In this document: positions 11,024 through 18,871 of the stretch, piece after piece
Numbering within the stretch: position 1 is the stretch's first letter
Layout of the letters: each line of letters begins with the position of its first letter
DNA from: Nocardioides sp. zg-DK7169
GTDB taxonomy: Bacteria; Actinomycetota; Actinomycetes; Propionibacteriales; Nocardioidaceae
Length of the DNA stretch: 64,000 nt
Assembly (NCBI RefSeq): GCF_013155365.1
Contig: NZ_JABJRA010000003.1
Span: 310,001-374,000 of the forward strand
Direction: 5' to 3'
The notes under the pieces: model-generated
Seen by the model: the letters and a program-made list of their open reading frames with translations, nothing else
The model's database searches: none
Told to the model about the DNA's origin: nothing
Position numbers and translations under genes: made by a program

Positions 11024-11431
11024 TCAGCGCTGGACCAGCACGATCGGGGCGGCCTCGACGTTGTCGTCGTCGGCGACCTTGTGGGGCGAGGACCAGAACA
11101 CCGCGACGGCGACGTTGACCACGGTCAGCACGAGCAGGGTGGCCCACAGGCCGGTGCTGATGCTCGCCTTGCGCATGTTGATCAGGGCGATCACGAGGAT
11201 CACCAGGCCGAGGCCGAGCTTGACCGCGACCTTGGTGTGGTTGACGTCGGCGTCGAGGCCCTCGAGCACGCCGACGAGCAGCAGACCCGCGACGAACGCC
11301 GTGCCCGCACCGTCGCGCACCCACGAGGTGATCCGCTTGGTGGGCTCCTTGGCCTGCACGATCAGGCCGCCGAGCAGCACCGCGATGCCGAGCAGGTGGA
11401 TGAACAGCAGCACGAGACGGACGATGTCCAT
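11024..11431 (-). CDS. Small integral membrane protein, unknown function
   Basis: The 135-residue protein has about four hydrophobic segments (roughly residues 3-26, 42-60, 69-86 and 94-112) and a short acidic, Val-rich tail. Conserved-looking features are a His in the first segment (FIHLLG) and a Lys-rich first loop. A GGAG site precedes the ATG by five bases. It is the last gene of the leftward permease-ATPase-TetR group, 48 bases after the TetR gene, so it may be co-regulated. I do not recognise the family. Confidence 0.75.
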   Translation of the reverse strand: MDIVRLVLLFIHLLGIAVLLGGLIVQAKEPTKRITSWVRDGAGTAFVAGLLLVGVLEGLDADVNHTKVAVKLGLGLVILVIALINMRKASISTGLWATLLVLTVVNVAVAVFWSSPHKVADDDNVEAAPIVLVQR

Positions 11432-11479
11432 GTCTTCTCCGATGGTGGTGGGGATGGGTGGATCAGGCCGGTCCGGGTC

Positions 11480-12139
11480 TCACCGGCGGCCGGTCTGGGG
11501 CTGCGGCGCGGCGGGAGCTCCCGCGTCCGCGGACAGCCCGAGATAGGGGCCCAGCAGGCGGCGCAGCCGGGCGAGGGCGGAGCTGCCGGGGGCGGCAGCG
11601 CCGTCGGGACTGTCGGGGCCGTCGGGAGCACGCTCCTCCGACGCGCGCGAGGCCTGCACGATCAGGGAGTCCAGGTGCTCGGCCATCGCCTCGGGCTCGG
11701 GCTCGCCGAAGTCGGCGAGTGCCTCGCGCAGCGGCACCTGGAGGCGGGCGTGGAACTCCCTCATCGGCCCGGCGAGCACGTGCGGCTCGACCACGCGCGT
11801 CAGCGCACGCGCGACCGCCTGCTCCGCGCTGGCGAAGAGCTCGACGTTGGCCTCGATGTAGGCCCAGACCCGCTCGGCGGGGCTCCCCGCCGCGGCCACC
11901 CGGTCGGCGACCCGGGCGCCCCACTCGGGGAAGACGTCCGCGACGACGGCGGCGAGGAGCTCCTCGGCCGAGCCGAAGTACTGGTAGACGCTGGAGCGCG
12001 CGAGCCCGGCGCGCCGGCCCACCGCCGCCATCGAGGGCACCTCGGGCGCTTCCGCGAGCAGGCCCCGCGCCGCGTCGAGCAGCGCACGCTCCATGCGGGC
12101 GTGGTGCTCGGCCACGGTGGGGGCCTGGATGCGGGGCAC
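11480..12139 (-). CDS. TetR family transcriptional regulator
   Basis: The 219-residue protein has a standard TetR N-terminal DNA-binding domain at about residues 12-60, with the recognition part RRAGLARSSVYQYFGSAEEL. The ligand-binding C-terminal domain is variable. It is 55 bases downstream of the ABC transporter genes on the same strand. It probably represses that operon through the palindrome found in the promoter upstream of the permease at 14052-14068; that link is inferred. Confidence 0.9.
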   Translation of the reverse strand: MPRIQAPTVAEHHARMERALLDAARGLLAEAPEVPSMAAVGRRAGLARSSVYQYFGSAEELLAAVVADVFPEWGARVADRVAAAGSPAERVWAYIEANVELFASAEQAVARALTRVVEPHVLAGPMREFHARLQVPLREALADFGEPEPEAMAEHLDSLIVQASRASEERAPDGPDSPDGAAAPGSSALARLRRLLGPYLGLSADAGAPAAPQPQTGRR

Positions 12140-12194
12140 TCGGGTCCTCGGGTCGGTCGGGCGGGGGCCGGTCGGCCGGGTCTCGCGGGGTCTG

Positions 12195-12878
12195 TCAGGA
12201 GGCGGTGACCCGCACCGGGGACAGCCGCCCGTCGATCATCTCAAGCACACGATCGCAGTGGTGCAGCACGTCGTGGTCGTGGGTCACCATGATCGTCGCC
12301 ACGCCCTGCTCGTGGGTCTCGTGGGCCAGGAGCCCGACCACGTCCTGGCTGCGCTGGCGGTCCAGCGCCGCGGTCGGCTCGTCGACCAGCAGCACCTGCG
12401 GGCGGGTGACGAGCGCGCGGGCGATGCCGATGCGCTGCCGCTCGCCGCCGGAGAGCTGGTGGGGACGGCGCTTGGCCTTGTGGCCCATGCCGACCGCCTC
12501 GAGGAGCTCCTGCGGGTCCCGGGCGTCCGCCACCTTGCCGAAGGTGAGCGGCAGGCGCAGCTGGTCGAGGCTGGTGAGGGCAGGCACCAGGTTGCCGCTC
12601 TGGAAGACGAAGCCGATCCGCTCGCGGCGCAGCCGGGTGAGGTCGCGGTCCTTCGCCGTCACCAGGTCGACGTCGCCGAGCCGGACCGCGCCCGAGGTGG
12701 GCCGCGTCAGCGCGCCCGCGACAGCGAGCAGGCTGGACTTGCCCGCACCGGACGGACCCACGACGGCGACCAGCTCGCCGGCGGCGACCTCGAGGTCGAC
12801 GTGGTCGAGGGCGGTGACCGTCTCCTCGCCGTCCCCGTGCAGGAGGGTGACGTCGGACATCGAGAGAATGGTGGTCAT
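12195..12878 (-). CDS. ABC transporter ATP-binding protein (MacB/LolD type)
   Basis: The 227-residue ATPase has all core motifs: Walker A GPSGAGKSS at about 41-49, Q-loop FQSG, signature LSGGERQR, Walker B VLLVDEPTAALD and the switch histidine in VTHDHD. It powers the FtsX-type permease encoded just upstream; the start of this gene overlaps the permease stop by four bases. Such type VII systems use ATP to drive extracytoplasmic mechanical work or lipid/peptide export. Confidence 0.95.
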   Translation of the reverse strand: MTTILSMSDVTLLHGDGEETVTALDHVDLEVAAGELVAVVGPSGAGKSSLLAVAGALTRPTSGAVRLGDVDLVTAKDRDLTRLRRERIGFVFQSGNLVPALTSLDQLRLPLTFGKVADARDPQELLEAVGMGHKAKRRPHQLSGGERQRIGIARALVTRPQVLLVDEPTAALDRQRSQDVVGLLAHETHEQGVATIMVTHDHDVLHHCDRVLEMIDGRLSPVRVTAS

Positions 12879-14005
12879 CGGCTGCCTCCCAGGGCGCTCA
12901 GCGGGTCGACTCGGGTGATGCGCAGGACCGCGACGGCCGCACCGGCGACGCCGAGGCCGATGAGGAGCGCGCTGGCCCCGGCGATCGGGGCGGCCTCGAG
13001 GGCGAACGGCATCGGCGTGGAGGCCAGTGCGGCACCGGCGGCGACCCCGATCCCGACCCCGACGGCGACGGAGACGACGAGCAGGATCAGGGACTGCGCG
13101 AGGCTGTCGCGCAGGAGGTACGACGTGCTGGCGCCCATGGCCCGCAGGACCGAGATCTCCTGCTTGCGCTGGACGGTGAGCACGGTGAAGAAGGCGCCGA
13201 TCACCAGCGCGGAGATCGCGTAGAGGAAGCCCTGCACCAGCTGCAGCGTGGAGGTCTCCGCGGTGTAGCCCGGCGAGGCGCCGTAGCTGTCCTTGATGGT
13301 CATCGACTCCGTGCCGGCGGCCTCGTCACCGGCAGCCAGGTCGACCTCGGCCCCGTCCTCGGCGCGGACCGCGACCGCGGTGATCTCGTCGTACACGCGG
13401 TCCGGGACGACGTCGCCGTCGCGCACGCCGGCCTTGACCTCCTGCCACGTGCGCAGCGGCAGGTAGCCGATGTCGACGTGGCCGAAGGTGTGCTGGTCGG
13501 CGAGGATGCCGACAACCTCGAGCTGGTAGCCGGAGGGGTCGATGGTGATCGTGTCGCCGATCTCGACGCCCTCCTCGGCCGCGGTGGCGCTGACGACGAC
13601 CTCGCCCTCGCCTGCCAGGGCCTTGCCCTCGGCGACCTCGGGGTCGAGGTAGGAGCCGGTCTCGACGCCCCACAGCGCCAGGTCGATCTCGACGTCCTGG
13701 TCCGTGCGGGCGTTGACCAGCGCGTTGCCGAACGGCGCCGCGTCCTCGACACCGGGCTGCTCGCGCCAGGTCTCCACCGCGTCGGTGGACACGACGCTGC
13801 GCGAGAAGGCGGAGTCCTTCGAGACCCCGTCCTGCACGGCCAGCGAGGTGGCGGGAAGGCGCTGCAGGCCGGACACGCCGTCGTTGACGAGCCCGACGGT
13901 GAGACCGCTGAGCAGCACCATCAAGATGGCGATCAGGGCCACGACGACGCCCATGAGGGCGAACCGTCCGCGAGCGAAGATGAGTTCACGTAGCGCGAGG
14001 AACAC
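12875..14005 (-). CDS. FtsX-type ABC transporter permease
   Basis: The 376-residue permease has an N-terminal membrane helix (about residues 14-37), a large extracytoplasmic MacB-like domain and three C-terminal helices. FTVLTVQRKQEISVLRAMGAS is the FtsX coupling region. It starts with GTG at 14005, with AGGAGG nine bases upstream. It forms one transporter with the overlapping ATPase gene. A possible nine-codon leader ORF ends immediately before the start, and the promoter at 14047-14075 contains a TetR-like operator. Confidence 0.9.
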   Translation of the reverse strand: MFLALRELIFARGRFALMGVVVALIAILMVLLSGLTVGLVNDGVSGLQRLPATSLAVQDGVSKDSAFSRSVVSTDAVETWREQPGVEDAAPFGNALVNARTDQDVEIDLALWGVETGSYLDPEVAEGKALAGEGEVVVSATAAEEGVEIGDTITIDPSGYQLEVVGILADQHTFGHVDIGYLPLRTWQEVKAGVRDGDVVPDRVYDEITAVAVRAEDGAEVDLAAGDEAAGTESMTIKDSYGASPGYTAETSTLQLVQGFLYAISALVIGAFFTVLTVQRKQEISVLRAMGASTSYLLRDSLAQSLILLVVSVAVGVGIGVAAGAALASTPMPFALEAAPIAGASALLIGLGVAGAAVAVLRITRVDPLSALGGSR

Positions 14006-14009
14006 GGCG

Positions 14010-14039
14010 CTACACCTCCTGGGCAGGAATCGACGTCAT
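14010..14039 (-). CDS. Possible nine-codon leaderless leader ORF before the permease gene
   Basis: The ATG at 14039 is seven bases after the -10 box TACGTT, so it could be the first codon of the transcript. It encodes MTSIPAQEV and stops with TAG four bases before the permease GTG, running across that gene's AGGAGG site. It could couple permease translation to leader translation. The ORF is very short and may be fortuitous. Confidence 0.3.
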   Translation of the reverse strand: MTSIPAQEV

Positions 14040-14046
14040 GTCGGGA

Positions 14047-14075
14047 AACGTACCGACGCGGCGTCGGTTACCCAA
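14047..14075 (-). promoter_or_regulatory. Permease operon promoter with embedded TetR-type operator
   Basis: On the minus strand, TTGGGT (14075-14070) and TACGTT (14052-14047) are separated by exactly 17 bases. The spacer region is almost entirely a palindrome, ACCGACGC-G-GCGTCGGT at 14052-14068. A palindrome between -35 and -10 is a classic repressor site. The TetR gene in the same operon is the natural candidate, giving autoregulation of transporter and regulator together. Confidence 0.6.
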
Positions 14076-14091
14076 GGCCACGAGCCCCTTT

Positions 14092-14105
14092 GTGAATCAA
14101 TTCAC
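14092..14105. promoter_or_regulatory. Small inverted repeat GTGAAT-CA-ATTCAC
   Basis: Six-base perfect arms with a two-base centre lie between the permease promoter and the sbcD promoter. The AT-rich composition stands out from its surroundings. It may be a second regulator site, but nothing identifies the protein that binds it. Confidence 0.35.
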
Positions 14106-14179
14106 GACCCGTTTCTAGGTTACGACGCCGGGACGCTGCCTCAAGCGGCGTGGGTGCGGGCACTGTCGGAGGCGCCGAC

Positions 14180-14185
14180 TACCGT
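14180..14185 (+). promoter_or_regulatory. -10 box (TACCGT) of a leaderless promoter for sbcD
   Basis: TACCGT ends seven bases before the ATG at 14193, and no Shine-Dalgarno sequence is present. This supports 14193 as the sbcD start over upstream in-frame codons. Confidence 0.4.
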
Positions 14186-14192
14186 GCCGCAC

Positions 14193-15350
14193 ATGCGGAT
14201 CCTGCACACCTCCGACTGGCACCTGGGCCGGTCCTTCCACCGTGAGGGGATGCTGGAGCACCAGGCCGGCTTCGTCGACCACCTGCTCGAGGTCGTCGCC
14301 TCCGAGCGCGTGGACCTGGTCGTCGTCGCCGGTGACGTCTACGACCGGGCGCTGCCCGCCGTGGACGCCGTGCGCCTCGCCGACGAGACCCTGGCCCGGC
14401 TGGCCGCCTCCGGCGCCCGGGTGGTCCTGACCAGCGGCAACCACGACTCCGCACAGCGCCTCGGCTTCAGCTCGCGCCTCATCGACGCCGCCGGGGTCTT
14501 CATCCGCACCGACCCCGCGACCGTCGGCACCCCGGTCCTGTTGGAGGACGAGCACGGGCCGGTGGCGGTGCACGGCATCCCCTACCTCGACCCCGACGCG
14601 GTGCGCGAGCCCTGGGGGCTGCCCGCCCGTTCCCACCAGGCCGCCCTGACCGAGTCGATGCGCCGGGTCCGCACCGACCTCGCCGGGCGGCCGGGGACCC
14701 GCTCGGTGGTCCTCGCCCACGCCTTCGTCGCCGGCGCCGAGCCCAGCGACTCCGAGCGCGACATCAGCGTCGGCGGCGTCTCGCTCGTCCCGACCTCGGT
14801 GTTCGACGGCATCGACTACGTCGCCCTCGGCCACCTCCACGGCCGGCACACCCTGCACGATCGGGTCCGCTACAGCGGGTCGCCGCTCGCCTACTCCTTC
14901 TCCGAGGCCACCCACCGCAAGGGCAGCTGGCTGGTCGACCTGGGCGCCGACGGCGCGGTGCGTGCGGAGTTCGTCGACGCCCCTGTCCCGCGCCCGCTCG
15001 CCCGGGTCCGCGGCGAGATCGAGCACCTGCTCACCGACCCCGACCTCGCCCGCCACGAGGGGTCCTGGCTCCAGGTCACGCTGAGCGACGCGGTCCGCCC
15101 GGTCCGGGCGATGGAACGGTTGCGCCAGCGCTTCCCCCACACCCTGGTCCTCGGGTTCGAGGCGACCCCCACCGGGATCGGCATGCTCCCGACCCAGCGC
15201 CCGAGCAGCCGCTCCGACCACGACATCGCGCGCGAGTTCGTCACCCAGCTGCGCGGCACCCCGCCCACCGAGGCCGAGGCCGCGCTGCTGCGCGAGGCCG
15301 TCGACTCCTGCTGCGAGGACACCGACCTCGACCCCGTGGCGGCCGGCTGA
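14193..15350 (+). CDS. sbcD: Exonuclease SbcCD subunit D (Mre11-like nuclease)
   Basis: The 385-residue calcineurin-like phosphoesterase is the nuclease half of SbcCD, which cleaves DNA hairpins and blocked double-strand ends. Metal-binding motifs run in family order: HTSDWHLG at residues 4-11, VVAGDVYDR near 48, TSGNHDS near 85, AHAFV, and GHLHGRH. The start chosen gives the usual MRILHTSDWHLG beginning. Its TGA overlaps the sbcC ATG by one base (TGATG), the usual operon arrangement. Confidence 0.95.
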   Translation: MRILHTSDWHLGRSFHREGMLEHQAGFVDHLLEVVASERVDLVVVAGDVYDRALPAVDAVRLADETLARLAASGARVVLTSGNHDSAQRLGFSSRLIDAAGVFIRTDPATVGTPVLLEDEHGPVAVHGIPYLDPDAVREPWGLPARSHQAALTESMRRVRTDLAGRPGTRSVVLAHAFVAGAEPSDSERDISVGGVSLVPTSVFDGIDYVALGHLHGRHTLHDRVRYSGSPLAYSFSEATHRKGSWLVDLGADGAVRAEFVDAPVPRPLARVRGEIEHLLTDPDLARHEGSWLQVTLSDAVRPVRAMERLRQRFPHTLVLGFEATPTGIGMLPTQRPSSRSDHDIAREFVTQLRGTPPTEAEAALLREAVDSCCEDTDLDPVAAG

Positions 15351-18300
15351 TGCGCCTGCACTCCCTCGAGGTGACGGCCTTCGGTCCGTTCGCCGACACC
15401 GTCACCGTCGACTTCGACGAGCTCTCCGAGGCCGGGCTGTTCCTGCTCTCCGGCCCGACCGGCGCCGGCAAGACCAGCGTGCTCGACGCCGTCTGCTTCG
15501 CGCTCTACGGCGACGTGCCCGGCGACCGCGGCTCCGCGCGGCGGCTCCGCTCCGACCACGCCGCGCCCGGGGTCGCCCCCCGCGTCGTGCTCGAGACCAG
15601 CCTGTCCGGGCGCCGCTTCCGGCTCAGCCGCTCCCCTGCCTGGGAGCGGCCCAAGAAGCGCGGCACCGGCACCACCACCGAACAGGCCTCCGTGGTGATC
15701 GCCGAACGCGTCGACGGCGAGTGGGTGACGCTGTCCACCCGTCTCGACGAGACCGGCCACCTGGTCTCCGGGCTGCTCGGCATGAACCTCACCCAGTTCA
15801 CCCAGGTCGCGATGCTGCCGCAGGGCCGCTTCCAGTCCTTCCTGCGGGCCCGCTCCGAGGAGCGCCACCAGCTGCTCCAGCGGCTCTTCCGCACCGGCCG
15901 CTTCGAGCAGGTCGAGGGCTGGCTGCGCGAGCGCCGGCGCACCCTGTCGCGCGCCTGTGACGCCGCCCACCAGGACGTCGCCGACCTGGTCAGCCGGGTC
16001 AGCGAGGCCACCGACGCGCACCCGCCGGCCGACTGGGACCCGCGCGACCTCACCGTGCCCGCCGGCGACGGCTCGGTGCGTGCCTGGGCCACCGGCCTGG
16101 CCGCCGACGCCGCCGTGGCCAGCGCAGCGGCCCACGACACCGCCACTGCCGCCGCCGAGGCCGAGCAGGCCGCGCGCGCCGCGCTCGACGAGGCGCGCGC
16201 GCTGGCCGACCGGCGCCGTCGCCTCGACGCGGCGGCGGCGGAGCTGCGCGCCCTGGACCAGGCCGCGGAGGCCCACGCCGCCGATGTCGCCAGGCTCGAC
16301 CGTGGGCGACGGGCGGCCACCGTGGCCCCGGTCCACCGCGTCGCGCTCGGCGCCGCCCGGGCCAAGGACCGCACGGCGCTCGCCGCGGACGCCGCCCTCG
16401 ACGACGCCGCCGCCGCGCTCGGGCTGCTCGTGGCCGGTCGCGAGGACATCGCCGAGGCCCACGCGAGCGCGCTCGACGCCGCGGCGCGGGTGCGCGCCGC
16501 GCTGCCCGACGAGCGCCGCCTGGAGACCCTCGCGGCCCGCATCGAGGAGCTGTCCGCCCGCGAGCACGCCCTCACCGCCCGCGCGACGGCGCTGCGCGAG
16601 GAGGCCGACGTCCTGCCGTTCACCGTCACCACGCTGCGCGCCGACCTCGACGCCGCGCGCGAGACCGCCGCCGGGACCGGCGCCCTGAGCGCCGAGGCGG
16701 CGAGCCTCGAGCAGCGCCTGGCCGCCCACCGCCAGCTCGCCGGGCTCGCTCCGCAGCTCGCGAGCGCCCAGGCCGAGCTGGAGACCGCGCGCGCCACGCT
16801 GACCACCCGCCGCGAGGCGTGGCTCGACCTGCGCGAGGCCCGCCTGGAGGGGATGGCCGGCGAGATCGCCGCCGCCCTCGCCGTGGGCGAGTGCTGCCCG
16901 GTCTGCGGCTCCGAGGACCACCCGCGCAAGGCCGCCCGCGGCGCCGACGCCATCGACGCGGCCGTCGAGCGCGAGGCCCAGCGCGCGGTGGACGACGCCA
17001 AGGCCGAGGAGCACCTGCGCACCGAGAAGGTCCGCGAGCTGACCACCCTGCTCGACCTGTCCCGCGAGCGCGCGGGCGAAGACGAGGAGCCCGCGCTGGC
17101 GGCGCGGCTCGAGGACACCCGCGCCCGTCTCGCCGGCGCCCGGCGCGCCGCCGAGCAGGCCACGACGCTCGCCGAGAAGCTGGAGGGTGCCGAGCGGCGC
17201 CTGCGCGAGCTGATCGACCACCAGGCCCGGGTCGGTGCGGACCAGAGCGCACTCGCGACCGAGCTCACCGGGTGCCGCGAGGAGACCGCCCGGGTGCGCC
17301 AGTGCGTCGAGCAGCTCCTGGTGGGCTCCGGGCACGACGACCTCGCCGCGCTGGCCGCCGAGCACGACCGCCGCGCGCGGGTCCTCGCCGCCGCCCTGCG
17401 CGCTGCGGAGGAGCACGACGCCGCCGCGGCCGCCCACCTCGAGGCCGACGCCGCCCTGCGCGCCGCGGTCGCCGACGCCGGCTTCGACGATGTCGAGGAC
17501 GCCCTCGCCGCGGTGCTCGCCCCGGAGGAGGTCGAGCGCCTGGCGCGCCGCGTCGCCCACCACGAGCACCGGCGCCGCGCCGTGCGCGAGGTCCTCGAGG
17601 AGCCCGGCAGCGAGGCGGCCGCCGCGGCCCCCGAGCCCGACGTACCGGCCCGGCAGTCCGACCACGCCGTGGCGCTCGCCGCCCTCGGGTCCGCCCGGTC
17701 CGGCGCGGCGCTGTGGAGCGGGCGCGCCCGCCGGCTCGCCGAGCTCGGGGAGGCGCTCGGCCGTGCGCTGGACGCGTGGGCGCCGCTGCGCGCCGACCTC
17801 GACCTGACCACCCGCCTGTGCTCGTTCGTCGACGGCCGCTCCCCCGACAACCACCTGCAGATGCGGCTCTCCGCCTACGTCCTGGCCTACCGGCTCAGCC
17901 AGGTCGTGGCCGCCGCCAACGAGCGGCTGGCCCACATGAGCGACCAGCGCTACACCCTCGAGCACACCGCCCGCCGGGGCGCCGGGGAGACCCGCGGCGG
18001 CCTGAGCCTGCTGGTGCGCGACGACTGGTCCGGTGAGTCCCGCGACCCGGTGACGCTGTCGGGCGGCGAGACCTTCGTGGTCTCCTTGGCCCTCGCGCTC
18101 GGCCTGGCCGACGTGATCACCCAGGAGGCGGGCGGCGCCGACCTCGACACCCTCTTCGTCGACGAGGGCTTCGGGTCCCTCGACGCCGACACCCTCGACG
18201 ACGTCCTCGACGTGCTCGACTCGCTGCGCGACGGCGGCCGGGTGGTGGGGGTGGTCAGCCACGTCTCGGAGATGCGCGACCGGATCCCCGCCCAGCTGGT

Positions 18301-18361
18301 GGTGAGCAAGACCCGCAAGGGCTCCTCCCTCTCGCTCAGCCGCTCTGCCCCCGCGAGCTGA
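15350..18361 (+). CDS. sbcC: Exonuclease SbcCD subunit C (Rad50-like ATPase)
   Basis: The 1003-residue SMC-like ATPase partners SbcD. Walker A GPTGAGKT is at residues 35-42. Long Ala/Arg/Glu-rich coiled coils flank a zinc hook with CPVC at about 516-519, used to dimerise. The C-terminal ATPase half contains signature SGGETF and Walker B TLFVDEGFGSLD. The complex senses and trims double-strand DNA ends. Its last 26 bases overlap the convergent VOC gene. Confidence 0.95.
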   Translation: MRLHSLEVTAFGPFADTVTVDFDELSEAGLFLLSGPTGAGKTSVLDAVCFALYGDVPGDRGSARRLRSDHAAPGVAPRVVLETSLSGRRFRLSRSPAWERPKKRGTGTTTEQASVVIAERVDGEWVTLSTRLDETGHLVSGLLGMNLTQFTQVAMLPQGRFQSFLRARSEERHQLLQRLFRTGRFEQVEGWLRERRRTLSRACDAAHQDVADLVSRVSEATDAHPPADWDPRDLTVPAGDGSVRAWATGLAADAAVASAAAHDTATAAAEAEQAARAALDEARALADRRRRLDAAAAELRALDQAAEAHAADVARLDRGRRAATVAPVHRVALGAARAKDRTALAADAALDDAAAALGLLVAGREDIAEAHASALDAAARVRAALPDERRLETLAARIEELSAREHALTARATALREEADVLPFTVTTLRADLDAARETAAGTGALSAEAASLEQRLAAHRQLAGLAPQLASAQAELETARATLTTRREAWLDLREARLEGMAGEIAAALAVGECCPVCGSEDHPRKAARGADAIDAAVEREAQRAVDDAKAEEHLRTEKVRELTTLLDLSRERAGEDEEPALAARLEDTRARLAGARRAAEQATTLAEKLEGAERRLRELIDHQARVGADQSALATELTGCREETARVRQCVEQLLVGSGHDDLAALAAEHDRRARVLAAALRAAEEHDAAAAAHLEADAALRAAVADAGFDDVEDALAAVLAPEEVERLARRVAHHEHRRRAVREVLEEPGSEAAAAAPEPDVPARQSDHAVALAALGSARSGAALWSGRARRLAELGEALGRALDAWAPLRADLDLTTRLCSFVDGRSPDNHLQMRLSAYVLAYRLSQVVAAANERLAHMSDQRYTLEHTARRGAGETRGGLSLLVRDDWSGESRDPVTLSGGETFVVSLALALGLADVITQEAGGADLDTLFVDEGFGSLDADTLDDVLDVLDSLRDGGRVVGVVSHVSEMRDRIPAQLVVSKTRKGSSLSLSRSAPAS

Positions 18362-18758
18362 TGTTGACCATCCAGCTGGTCCCGTAGCGGTCGGTGCACA
18401 TGCCGAACGCGTCGCCCCACGGGGCCGTGGTCAGCGGCAGCACGACCGTGCCGCCGTCGCTCAGCCGTTCCCACCAGCCGCGCAGCCGCGCGTCGTCCTC
18501 GCCACTCAGCGACACGCTGTGGGCGTTGCCGACGACCCGGTCCGTCCCGGCCGGGTGGTCGGCGCCCATCAGCACGAAGCCGTCGGGGGTCTCCAGCACC
18601 GCGTGCATGATCTTGTCGCGCTCGCCGGGCTCGTCGCTCTGACCGACCTCGGCGAACGTCGTGGCCTGGAGCTCGCCGCCGAGGACGTCGCGGTAGAGCT
18701 CCATCGCCTCCCGCGCGGTCCCCGGGAACCCCAGGTAGCTGGTGAGTCGCAGGCTCAT
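18336..18758 (-). CDS. VOC family protein (PhnB/glyoxalase-like)
   Basis: The 140-residue protein has the vicinal-oxygen-chelate fold of the PhnB-like subgroup. It begins SLRLTSYLGFPGTAREAMELYRDVLGG, continues with ADHPAGTD, and ends with the RYGTSWMVNIS segment common to these proteins. Members bind small substrates or metals, but their reaction is mostly unknown. GGAG precedes the ATG. It is convergent with sbcC, with a 26-base overlap, and is probably monocistronic. Confidence 0.85.
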   Translation of the reverse strand: MSLRLTSYLGFPGTAREAMELYRDVLGGELQATTFAEVGQSDEPGERDKIMHAVLETPDGFVLMGADHPAGTDRVVGNAHSVSLSGEDDARLRGWWERLSDGGTVVLPLTTAPWGDAFGMCTDRYGTSWMVNISSRGQSG

Positions 18759-18859
18759 CGTTCTCTCCTCGCACGGTGGTCGGGGGTGGGTCGCTCGCTC
18801 CTACCGACCGGGCGCGACGGGCGGACTCATCGCGCACGCCGCGAGGGGGTGCGCTCGGG

Positions 18860-18865
18860 TAGGTT
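18860..18865 (+). promoter_or_regulatory. -10 box (TAGGTT) of a leaderless promoter for tldD
   Basis: TAGGTT ends six bases before the ATG at 18872. There is no ribosome-binding sequence, which fits leaderless translation of the tldD-tldE operon. Confidence 0.4.
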
Positions 18866-18871
18866 CGCGCC

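Noticed and set aside
14891..18262. Long minus-strand open frame over 1100 codons antisense to sbcC
   Set aside because: In very GC-rich DNA the opposite strand of a real gene is often open. The translation is Gly/Arg/Ala/Val rich, has no domain, and the plus strand is clearly sbcC.
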